Source: Bacteroidota bacterium
GTDB taxonomy: Bacteria > Bacteroidota > Bacteroidia > Bacteroidales > Lentimicrobiaceae
Reading direction: 5' to 3'
Assembly (NCBI GenBank): GCA_023417935.1
Contig: JAEZDY010000042.1
Location: forward strand, 1-64,000
DNA length: 64,000 bases
The notes under the pieces are model-generated. The model did not search any database and was not told the DNA's origin. It saw only the letters and a program-made list of their open reading frames with translations. Position 1 is the stretch's first letter; each line of letters opens with the position of its first letter. Of the stretch, positions 27,319 through 34,153 are shown in pieces. A program made the translations under genes and the position numbers.

Positions 27319-27390
27319 GTTTCTGGAATAAGATGCTACGTTTGATAACTCAAACCGTACGTTTATTCATTAGTTACGGACGATTATCCG
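27319..27390 (-). promoter_or_regulatory. Candidate regulatory site: conserved TCGTCCGTAACTA-N6-AAACGTA motif plus TACCTTTG box
   Basis: On the minus strand, TCGTCCGTAACTA, six bases and AAACGTACGGTTTGAGTTATCA are followed, 25 bases after a final AAACGT, by TACCTTTG, which fits the -7 consensus. The same arrangement recurs at about 36,806 and 45,628. No protein gene follows closely on this strand (nearest start 26,974), so a small RNA or a lost gene is possible. Confidence 0.45.
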
Positions 27391-27404
27391 GAGGGGGGCA
27401 AAAA

Positions 27405-27435
27405 TGGGTCTGGGTTCTGGGTTCTGAGCTATGAG
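27405..27435. repeat. GGTTCTG heptamer array
   Basis: Three to four GGTTCTG-like units. The same heptamer reappears at 36,275-36,303. Confidence 0.7.
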
Positions 27436-27593
27436 TTCAACCCCGCGCCGTAGGTGTGGAAGATCGGTAGAAACATCAATCCGACTGCCAACCTTTACCG
27501 CTCCGTTAGGTGCGGGACAAAAAGATTGCAAAACGAGAAGATTTAGAGGGTTGAGAGGATTGAGGAGGGGGAGGTGGGGGTGTTCATCATCCA

Positions 27594-27721
27594 CCGGTTA
27601 AAACCGGCGGTTACTGTGATCTTTTAACTGTGTAATTGCGCCCTTACAGGGCTTTTGGAGTGGTGGTGCGGTTGTGTCGATGGGTTGCACCCATCGTTGA
27701 CTTATTTCGCCCTTATAGGGC
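27594..27721. repeat. Cluster of four small perfect palindromes (REP-like)
   Basis: In order these are CCGGTTAAAACCGG at 27,594-27,607, GCCCTTACAGGGC at 27,640-27,652, CGATGGGTTGCACCCATCG at 27,678-27,696 and GCCCTTATAGGGC at 27,709-27,721. The first and last GCCC palindromes differ only in the loop. This looks like a composite repetitive extragenic element; the surrounding frames have no coding character. Confidence 0.75.
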
Positions 27722-27960
27722 TTGTTTTTGAATCTATGTGCATATCTAAAACAGTTCAAATTTGTTAACGGAAATACATGATAGGTATGGTTAGAGAAAC
27801 AAAAATAAACCAAATCCTGCAAAAGGTGCAACCTGGTGTGGTGTTGTTATCTGATCCACGTAGGTGCCCGAAGTGCGCTTGCCATGCCTGGGTATGCTCA
27901 ATATGTTGAAATGGCGGGCAAGAGTTATTAAGGATTACTTAACAACTGCCTTCGATGGTT

Positions 27961-28103
27961 TTGCACTTAAGGCTGGATCCCGAGTTTTTATCGAGGGACT
28001 GCATATATGGATATTTATATTTGCACTTAAGGCTGTTTCTGCACATATGGATATTTATATTTGCACTTAAGGCTGTTTCTGCAAATAAGAATTGTTATAT
28101 TTG
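27961..28103 (+). promoter_or_regulatory. Three tandem 40-bp promoter repeats before the Fic gene
   Basis: Units of 40 bp starting TTGCACTTAAGGCTG begin at 27,961, 28,021 and 28,061. Perfect TATATTTG boxes (Bacteroidota -7 consensus TAnnTTTG) stand at 28,016, 28,056 and 28,096, exactly 40 bases apart. The first unit is interrupted by a dispersed 19-bp element at 27,979-27,997. The last box is 20 bases before the Fic ATG, so a very short leader is expected. I see no clear TTTG -33 element. Confidence 0.75.
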
Positions 28104-28122
28104 CACTTTAGTTTAAGAAATT

Positions 28123-29256
28123 ATGAAGATCAAAGATTACAAATCGGGTATCTGGGTTCAGAAGTATAAGTATAAGAGCTTCAGTCCAACTGTTATTAAT
28201 CATGCCTGGGAGGTAGATGATGAAAAATTGAATTATCAATTAAGTTTGACCAATATCAAATTAGGTGAATTAAATGCCTTTTCGATGTTGATTCCCGATG
28301 TTGATTATTTTATCAGAATGCACATAAAGAAGGAAGCAACTGCCAGTAGCCGCATAGAGGGGACTCAAACCACAATGGAAGACGCATTGCAGAAGGTGGA
28401 GAATGTGAATCCTGAGAAGCGAAACGATTGGCATGAAGTTAATAATTATGTTGACGCAATGAATCACTCAATCGGACAATTAATTAACTTGCCTTTGAGT
28501 AACAGATTATTGAGAAATGCTCATGATATTATACTTAGGGGAGTTCGTGGAGAAAACAAGAGTCGCGGTGAGTTTCGCAGAAGTCAGAATTGGATTGGTG
28601 GCGCTTCTTTGAACGATGCTATATTTATTCCTCCGCATCAGGATGAAGTTGCTGATTTAATGAGTGATTTGGAAAAGTTTCTTCATAATGATGATCTGTT
28701 TATTCCCGATTTGATAAGAATAGGTATTGCACATTATCAATTTGAGACAATTCACCCATTTCTGGATGGTAATGGCAGGATTGGCAGACTATTAATAACT
28801 CTTTACCTTGTTAATAGAGGGGTTTTGGTGAAACCTACCCTCTATCTTTCTGATTTTTTCGATCGTAATAAGTTTCTTTATTATGATAACCTGATGCGCG
28901 TAAGAACCGACAATCAAATGGGTCAGTGGCTACTGTACTTTTTGGAAGGTGTGCATCAGACTGCAGAAAATTCAATTATTATTTTCAGAAAGATAATTGC
29001 TTTGCGAAATGAAATTGAACAACAACGTTTGACAAAGCTTGGTAAGAAGACCAGGAGCGCTCAAACTTTACTCATATACTTGTTCAGTAATCCAATAGTT
29101 GACAGCACTGATATTGCCCGGGCATTATCAGTAAACATGACAACAGCAATGCGAATGATCAATGATTTCATAGAGTTGGGAATTCTGAAAGAAACAACGG
29201 GATATAAACGCAACAGGGTTTTTATCTTCGAAGAATATGTTGCATTGTTTGCGTAA
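28123..29256 (+). CDS. Fic-domain protein (probable AMP-transferase) with inhibitory helix and winged-helix C-terminus
   Basis: A 377-residue Fic protein. The catalytic motif HPFLDGNGRIGR (from residue 211) has all residues expected for transfer of AMP from ATP to a hydroxyl side chain. An N-terminal inhibition motif of S-x-x-x-E-G type is at residues 75-80 (SSRIEG), so activity is probably autoinhibited. The C-terminus carries a winged-helix-like domain (STDIARALSVNMTTAMRMINDF). The gene stands alone, with three promoters in front and a perfect intrinsic terminator behind. Target protein unknown. Confidence 0.93.
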   Translation: MKIKDYKSGIWVQKYKYKSFSPTVINHAWEVDDEKLNYQLSLTNIKLGELNAFSMLIPDVDYFIRMHIKKEATASSRIEGTQTTMEDALQKVENVNPEKRNDWHEVNNYVDAMNHSIGQLINLPLSNRLLRNAHDIILRGVRGENKSRGEFRRSQNWIGGASLNDAIFIPPHQDEVADLMSDLEKFLHNDDLFIPDLIRIGIAHYQFETIHPFLDGNGRIGRLLITLYLVNRGVLVKPTLYLSDFFDRNKFLYYDNLMRVRTDNQMGQWLLYFLEGVHQTAENSIIIFRKIIALRNEIEQQRLTKLGKKTRSAQTLLIYLFSNPIVDSTDIARALSVNMTTAMRMINDFIELGILKETTGYKRNRVFIFEEYVALFA

Positions 29257-29262
29257 AAAAGA

Positions 29263-29290
29263 AAAAGAGACAACCTAAATTGTCTCTTTT
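29263..29290 (+). terminator. Intrinsic terminator after the Fic gene
   Basis: A perfect 11-bp stem (AAAAGAGACAA / TTGTCTCTTTT) with a six-base loop ends in a T-run a few bases after the Fic stop codon. Confidence 0.88.
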
Positions 29291-29401
29291 CCTAAAGAAG
29301 ATTGACTTGCGTCAAAGCTTCCGTGTTTAATAATAAAGCTTGCGCCTTATTGTTTAACTTAAAGTGAAACGGTTTGGGAGGAGGAATGTTCAAAAGGATG
29401 G

Positions 29402-30181
29402 TTAATTATAGACCCTTTTTAAAGAAAACTTCATCGGCAGGTTGAATTGTACCCTTACAGGTTTGCCTCTTTGCTTTCCTGCTTTCCATTTGGGCATTAA
29501 TTTGACTACACGCATTGCTTCTTCATCACAGCCACCGCCAATGCCTCTGAGGATCCTGACATGGTTAACTTTTCCTGATTTCTCAACAACGAAGGTCGCG
29601 TAAACTGTCCCCTGAATTTCATTTTGTCGGGCTAATTCAGGGTATTCTATATTCTTTTCGAGAAATTTGTTAAGTGCCTCTGAGCCGCCAGGGAATTCGG
29701 GACTATCTTCAACAACTGTGAAAATGTCATCTTCCGGATTATAAATAGTATCGCTTGCCAGGATGGCCTGGTAATTTTCTATTTCTTCGGGTGTAGCCAG
29801 ATTAAACTTCACGGGCATGGTGTATTGAACTCTAACGGGTTTGCCTCTTTGTACTCCGGGCATCCAGTTGGGCATTGATTTTACAAGGCGTACCACTTCT
29901 TCGTCGCAACCGCCGCCTATTCCCCTTATAATTCTGACATCGCTTACACTGCCCGATTTCTCGATGACGAAGGTAACATACACTGTGCCGGTAATTCCTT
30001 CAACCCGCGCCTCATAAGGGTAATTGATGTTCTGCGATAAATACCTTATTCGTTCAGCTTCGCCGCCGGGGAATTCGGGTTTCTGCTCAACAACAGTGAA
30101 GATCTCCTCAAATGTCTCCTGAGCGATAGAGGAGAGTGAACAGGTTAGAATAAAAAGCAGGGTGATGGTTATTTTTACCAT
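29402..30181 (-). CDS. Double TonB C-terminal-domain protein
   Basis: A 259-residue secreted or periplasmic protein with a signal peptide (LLFILTCSLSSIAQ) and two TonB C-terminal domains in tandem. Each has PEFPGG, the NINYP/NIEYP segment, GTVY(V/A)TFV(I/V)EKSG, RGIGGGCDEE and GKPVRVQ. TonB proteins pass energy from the inner membrane to outer-membrane transporters, but this one lacks an N-terminal transmembrane anchor with a proline-rich span, so it more likely binds a partner through the two domains. The close similarity of the two halves points to internal duplication. Confidence 0.88.
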   Translation of the reverse strand: MVKITITLLFILTCSLSSIAQETFEEIFTVVEQKPEFPGGEAERIRYLSQNINYPYEARVEGITGTVYVTFVIEKSGSVSDVRIIRGIGGGCDEEVVRLVKSMPNWMPGVQRGKPVRVQYTMPVKFNLATPEEIENYQAILASDTIYNPEDDIFTVVEDSPEFPGGSEALNKFLEKNIEYPELARQNEIQGTVYATFVVEKSGKVNHVRILRGIGGGCDEEAMRVVKLMPKWKAGKQRGKPVRVQFNLPMKFSLKRVYN

Positions 30182-30201
30182 GATTGGGATGTTGGTTTAG
30201 G

Positions 30202-30232
30202 CAAAGATATGGAAGTGTTTTTGATATGCAAA
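30202..30232 (-). promoter_or_regulatory. Consensus Bacteroidota promoter for the TonB-domain gene
   Basis: On the minus strand TTTG (30,229-30,232) is followed by a 19-base spacer and TATCTTTG (30,202-30,209), matching the TTTG-N19-TAnnTTTG consensus. The start codon is about 20 bases downstream. Confidence 0.75.
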
Positions 30233-30263
30233 ATTAGCTATCAGCTGTCGGCTATCAGCATCA

Positions 30264-30297
30264 GCATAGGGCATAGAGCATAGGGCATAGAAAAGCA
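30264..30297. repeat. GGGCATA heptamer array
   Basis: GGGCATA and GAGCATA units in tandem, between the TonB-gene promoter and the 33-bp repeats. Confidence 0.8.
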
Positions 30298-30310
30298 TCC
30301 CTGTTCAATG

Positions 30311-30424
30311 AGATTTCTCACTCGTATTGGTTCTCAATCGGCAAGGTTCCTCACTCGTAATGGTTCTCAATCGGCAAGGTTCCTCACTCGTATTGGTTCT
30401 CAATCGGCAAGGTTCCTCACTCCG
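30311..30424. repeat. 33-bp tandem repeat, about three copies
   Basis: Units reading TTCCTCACTCGTATTGG then TTCTCAATCGGCAAGG repeat with one or two changes and end in CTCCGTTCGGAATGACG, part of a widespread intergenic repeat. A frame translates through them as RFLTRIGSQSA repeats, but I do not regard it as a gene. Confidence 0.85.
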
Positions 30425-30456
30425 TTCGGAATGACGATGCGCCAGGTGGGTTATAG

Positions 30457-30497
30457 GGGGTTTTCAGCGGGTGGCTGCGCCACCCGCTGAAAACCCC
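30457..30497. repeat. Perfect 19-bp inverted repeat with 3-base loop
   Basis: GGGGTTTTCAGCGGGTGGC and its exact reverse complement are separated by TGC. There is no T-run on either side. The stem is long and perfect enough to form a cruciform or a very stable RNA hairpin. Confidence 0.9.
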
Positions 30498-30518
30498 ACC
30501 CCCAATACGAACGCCACC

Positions 30519-30633
30519 TCCCGTCATTCCGACGATAGGAGGAATCTCCTTAGTGGTGGTGTGGTTGTATCGCTGGGTTGGTTAAGTTTCCACTACTCCC
30601 TACTCACTACTCCCTACTCCCTACTCCCTACTT
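30519..30633. repeat. GTCATTCCGA repeat remnant and AGTAGGG heptamer array
   Basis: 30,519-30,549 holds GTCATTCCGACGATAGGAGG and the following AATCTCC, the inverted counterpart of the sequence near 30,420. 30,590-30,633 holds CTACTCC/CTACTCA heptamers (AGTAGGG on the other strand), ending at the stop of the SGNH-like gene. Confidence 0.8.
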
Positions 30634-31535
30634 TTTATCAGGCTGTCGAGCATGAATGTTAGTTTCTTTGCGCCGATTTCATTGAGGTGATCGGCATCGA
30701 AGAAGTCGGTTTTTTGGAAGTGGTGGTCGGTGAGGAGATTGTAGTAGTGTACGTTTTGATATTGCTTATCAATCCGGGTCATGGTGCTGACGGTTTTGAA
30801 GAGCGTTATGTCATCGAGGTTTTCAGTGTACGTGTGCCAGGCAGGTGGGGTGTAAAATATGACTTCAACGCCCCGGGCATCCGCGAAAGCGCTGATTTGC
30901 CTGACGATTTTAAGATTTTCATCTATAGGCTTTTTGATCATGTCAGTATGTTTCTCTGCAGCGATGATGCCGCTTTTGTCGAGATCATTCTTCTTTTTTG
31001 AGGTATAGCCGAGGCCCCAGCCAAGCGCTGAACAGGTTATATATGTCATATTACGCACGTATGCGTTGTATATTCTTTTAAGATTGAGGCCGAGCCGGTT
31101 GCTGAGTATTTCGGTATGATCGGCAAGTTTGTGTGATTTTCGGATGCCAAAGTAGAGCAGGTAATTTTTGATGCGCCATGCTTCAACATCATCTTCGAGC
31201 GCAGAATAGAGGGAAAAATAGGAGATGGGTATGGCGATGTATTCCAGGTTGTTCCAGTGGTTTTTATACTTTTTGAGGATCTCCAGATCATAATCAAGCG
31301 ATTGTGAGATGTCGCCTGCATTGAAGCTGGGGGAGCTGATGTACTTAGGATTAACTCCATAGAAGGCATGTGAATTGCCGAGGAACAGGACTTCGAGGCT
31401 ATCGGCATGCTGATCGAGGAATTCCTTTTTTAATTGATAGTCGTTGGGAATCCGGCGGAGCATTATTTCAACCATGGTGCCGATGATGAGTATCGGCAGG
31501 AAGAATATGACGAAGTATCGCAGAAGTCTTTTCAT
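30621..31535 (-). CDS. SGNH/AlgJ-like protein, probable glycan acetylation partner
   Basis: A 304-residue protein with one N-terminal membrane anchor (about residues 7-25) and a periplasmic domain. SGNH-type motifs are LEVLFLGNSHAFYGVNP (the serine block) and FFDADHLNEIGAKKL (the Asp-His block). AlgJ/AlgX/DltD-type proteins of this kind work with MBOAT enzymes to O-acetylate exported polysaccharides. A matching MBOAT gene exists in the window at 44,030, but truncated and 13 kb away. The 3' end reaches into the AGTAGGG heptamer array. Confidence 0.78.
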   Translation of the reverse strand: MKRLLRYFVIFFLPILIIGTMVEIMLRRIPNDYQLKKEFLDQHADSLEVLFLGNSHAFYGVNPKYISSPSFNAGDISQSLDYDLEILKKYKNHWNNLEYIAIPISYFSLYSALEDDVEAWRIKNYLLYFGIRKSHKLADHTEILSNRLGLNLKRIYNAYVRNMTYITCSALGWGLGYTSKKKNDLDKSGIIAAEKHTDMIKKPIDENLKIVRQISAFADARGVEVIFYTPPAWHTYTENLDDITLFKTVSTMTRIDKQYQNVHYYNLLTDHHFQKTDFFDADHLNEIGAKKLTFMLDSLIKSRE

Positions 31536-31555
31536 CAGGGATGTTTGAAAAATAA

Positions 31556-31633
31556 GCCTCTGAAGATTTGAACCTTCAGAGGCACTTTAGTATAAACAAA
31601 CAAAATCCCCCTTCTCTTTTGAGAAGAAGGGGG
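31556..31633 (-). terminator. Two consecutive hairpins after the DUF305 gene (leftward)
   Basis: Reading leftward, CCCCCTTCT/AGAAGGGGG (31,607-31,633) followed by ATTTTG, then GCCTCTGAAG/CTTCAGAGGC (31,556-31,583) followed by TTATTTTT. Both suit intrinsic termination of the DUF305 gene. The second also lies just before the SGNH-like start and could act in its leader. Confidence 0.75.
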
Positions 31634-31677
31634 TTTGGTGATGAGGTGTAATCAGTTAAAGGGAAGGCAGTGGTAAA

Positions 31678-32322
31678 CTACTTACTTCTGTAAGCTTCAA
31701 ACTCCCTGATCTCTTCAGGGTGGGTTTTGGTGATTTCGGTGGCTATTTGTGCCATTTTGGGGTGTTTGCCGCTTTCTTTGAGGTACTCTTCGGCGATTTT
31801 GATGGCATCGCGGTGATGGTTAATCATGATGGAGGCGTATGTGTCGTCGAGGGTTGTACCATGGTTCATTTCATTCATGGGGGTGGTCATGGCAACAGCC
31901 CTGTTCGCGAAATCAGAGTCGCCTTTGGCGTTGGTTTTATCCTGAATGATCAGGTCGAATTCCTGAACCTCGCGTAATTGCCGCTCATTGATTCTGGCTG
32001 CGAAAGCTTTCATTTCAGCATCGGTTGAATTATCGGTAATACATTTTGCCATATCCATTGAACCCTGGTGGTGGCGCTTCATGATAAGGGCGAAGTCGTA
32101 ATCGGCATCACCGCTGAACTGCTGCGATTTGAAGTCCTTCATCATTACGTTCATCGCATTATGCAGGTCGCCGATGTGTTTTTTATGGAATTCGGCATTG
32201 TCATCAGTGCCATCCACTAGCGTGTCGCGGTCATCCATGCGGTCCCTGTCGCGGTTATTACGGTCGGTGTTGCATGATAGCATGAAGAATGTTGCTGCAA
32301 TTACAAGAAGTATGTTTTTCAT
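31678..32322 (-). CDS. DUF305 lipoprotein
   Basis: A ferritin-like four-helix DUF305 protein. I start it at the ATG at 32,320-32,322, which gives a clear lipoprotein signal (MKNILLVIAATFFMLSC); an upstream in-frame start at 32,355 would hide the signal. Histidine- and methionine-rich helices are visible: MKRHHQGSMDMAK and MINHHRDAIKIAEEYLKES, the paired HH motifs of the family. A charged Asn/Arg/Asp linker follows the lipid cysteine. DUF305 proteins are often linked to copper or other metal resistance, but no metal genes are nearby. Role uncertain. Confidence 0.87.
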   Translation of the reverse strand: MKNILLVIAATFFMLSCNTDRNNRDRDRMDDRDTLVDGTDDNAEFHKKHIGDLHNAMNVMMKDFKSQQFSGDADYDFALIMKRHHQGSMDMAKCITDNSTDAEMKAFAARINERQLREVQEFDLIIQDKTNAKGDSDFANRAVAMTTPMNEMNHGTTLDDTYASIMINHHRDAIKIAEEYLKESGKHPKMAQIATEITKTHPEEIREFEAYRSK

Positions 32323-32384
32323 TTTGTGAATATGTTGGTTATTTAATAGTAACAAATGTTTGTGTTCTTGGTTTTGGGGAAGTT

Positions 32385-32567
32385 TTGCGTTTAGCGTTTA
32401 GCGTTTTGCGTTTAGCGTTTAGCGTTTAGCGTTTTGCGTTTAGCGTTTTTGGTTGTAAGCATTGGGCAGAGGGCAGAGGGCATAGGGCAGAGAAGGATCA
32501 CTACTCACTACTCACTACTCACTACTAGGAAAAGTGGGACCTGTGGGACTTGTGGGACCTGTGGGAC
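32385..32567. repeat. Four adjacent arrays: GCGTTTA, GGGCAGA, AGTAGTG heptamers and a GTGGGACCT nonamer
   Basis: GCGTTTA/T units fill 32,385-32,450 (about nine copies). GGGCAGA/GGGCATA units follow at 32,464-32,492, CTACTCA units at 32,499-32,527 and GTGGGACCT/TT nonamers at 32,534-32,567. Different unit sequences lie side by side without a gene between them. Confidence 0.88.
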
Positions 32568-32577
32568 GGGAGTATCC

Positions 32578-32797
32578 GGACGCACAATGGTGCGTCCTTA
32601 CGGAAAAAGGGATGATTATGTGATTGTGATAAATCTTCTCCCCTTCTCCCTCTGGGAGAAGGGGTCGGGGGATGAGGGATTATGCCCTCTGGGAGAAGGG
32701 GTCGGGGGATGAGGGGTTACGTACCCGTGAACGGGTCGGGGGATGAGGGATTACTCCCTCTGGGAGAACGGGTCGGGGGATGAGGGATTACGTTCGT
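32578..32797. repeat. Composite hairpin element, copy 1, with extra partial copies
   Basis: Hairpin GGACGCACAATGGTGCGTCC at 32,578-32,597, a TTACGG spacer of about 40 bases, then the stem CCCCTTCTCCC/GGGAGAAGGGG and GTCGGGGGATGAGGG. Three further partial copies of the second half extend to about 32,797, at the end of the T9SS fragment. Confidence 0.85.
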
Positions 32798-32799
32798 CA

Positions 32800-34040
32800 T
32801 TATCTCACAACAAACTTCATTGTCCTAACCCCATAATCATCATTAACAGCAACTAAATACATGCCTTTGGCAAACTTACTAACGTCAATGGTTGTGCGTT
32901 GGGTTGTGAGGGGGATGCGGGTTAGGGGTGTGCCCTGTATGGTGCTGATTGTGGCGTAGGTGTTGGGTTTTATTGGGTTGTTTGCTGTTGAATTTGGTGT
33001 TGTGTTTGGTGTTGTGATTGGTGTTGTGTTTGGTGTTGTGATTGGTGTTGTGGTGTTGGTTGAATTGGGGACATTTAATTCCAGAACAGTTGTGCCGGTT
33101 GCGGGGTTGGGGTTGAGGGTGAAGGTTAGGGTTGGGTGCGCGGGGTTGGATTCGGGGAGGCCGAGAACTGCGTCGATCCAAACCTGATGGTAGAAGCTGA
33201 TGCAGCCGTTGGCGTCTTTTGCCACGATGATGTAGGCACCGCTGCAAAGGTTTTGAAGGGTGGTGCCGGCGATGGGTTCGGGCTGGTTGTTGACGAGAAT
33301 GGAGTATGGCGGTGTGCCCCCGACGGGGAAGATGGTGAGGCTACCCTCACATTCGGCGGTCATTGGGTTGTCGGGCGTTTCCGCGATGCTGTCGATCATT
33401 ACCCATGTTTGGTAAATGTCAGCTTCGAGCGTAAGGCTGCAGCTGAGGGCATCGGTTACGGTTACATCATAGGGACCCATGGGCTGGTTCTCAATGGAAG
33501 AAGTAGTTTGTCCGGTGCTCCAGTTATAGGTGTAGGGCTCGGTTCCGCCGGTTGGGAAGACTTCGGCACGACCGGTACTAAGGTTGCAGATAGAAGGTTC
33601 AATTTCAACTTCGGCGGTTAGCCCGATGCATTCGAAAACGTTGGCATTGCGCTGTTGCACATAGTAGTTGGTGCCGGTGAAGATTTCGTAATGGCCGTTG
33701 TTGTCGTAATCGGTTAAAGAGGTTGTAAAATTAGAATAGTCGGATTCATCATTGATTTCGATGTTCATTTGTCGGCCGCCAAGGCTTAAAGCGGTAATAT
33801 TTTTGCCGTATGAGAAGATGATTTCGGGTTGATGATCGCCTGTTAGATTAACCGGGAAGAAGCGCTCCATCGCCAGCAGGCTGCTAAGATACAGGGATAG
33901 TTCGCGGGTTCGGCCATCGACCATGTAGATGATGCCGTTTCCTGTGTTGGCAAGTATCTCCTTGATTCCGTCGTTGTTACAATCGTACAGGGCGCATGAG
34001 CGGAAGGTGATGATCTTCCATCGGTAATTGGCTGTCAGCT
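32800..34040 (-). pseudogene. C-terminal remnant of an FG-GAP/VCBS-repeat protein with T9SS sorting domain
   Basis: The frame reads leftward as FG-GAP-like segments (YDCNNDGIKEILANTGNGI, DYDNNGHYEIFTGTN), two SprB-type segments (YTYNWSTGQTTSSIEN; GCISFYHQVWID) and a type IX C-terminal sorting domain (FTLNPNPATGTTVLELNV to MYLVAVNDDYGVRTMKFVVR). There is no signal peptide. Homology-like sequence stops near 34,040, exactly where composite repeat copy 2 begins; upstream, the open frame runs through the repeat and into the HerA-like gene in another frame. It is therefore a 5'-truncated gene. A Thr-Pro-Asn repeat at about 32,990-33,060 is an in-frame expansion. Confidence 0.82.
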
Positions 34041-34044
34041 GTGG

Positions 34045-34133
34045 TTCGTCCTTACGGGATAGGGAATTCTTTTGTGATTGGAATGACTCTGCTCCCCTTC
34101 GCCCTCTGGGAGAAGGGGTCGGGGGATGAGGGT
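34045..34133. repeat. Composite hairpin element, copy 2
   Basis: TTCGTCCTTACGG, a spacer like that of copy 1, then CCCCTTCGCCC-TCT-GGGAGAAGGGG and GTCGGGGGATGAGGG. The left hairpin arm is lost. It sits at the breakpoint of the FG-GAP/T9SS remnant. Confidence 0.82.
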
Positions 34134-34153
34134 TTTCCAGCGCGCAGCGCCTT

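Noticed and set aside
30308..30490. 60-residue frame of RFLTRIGSQSA repeats
   Set aside because: It is a translation of the 33-bp intergenic tandem repeat and runs into the perfect hairpin; no start context or family.
33136..33621. 161-residue rightward open frame
   Set aside because: It lies antisense to the T9SS remnant and is produced by its codon bias; glycine/valine-rich without domain features.
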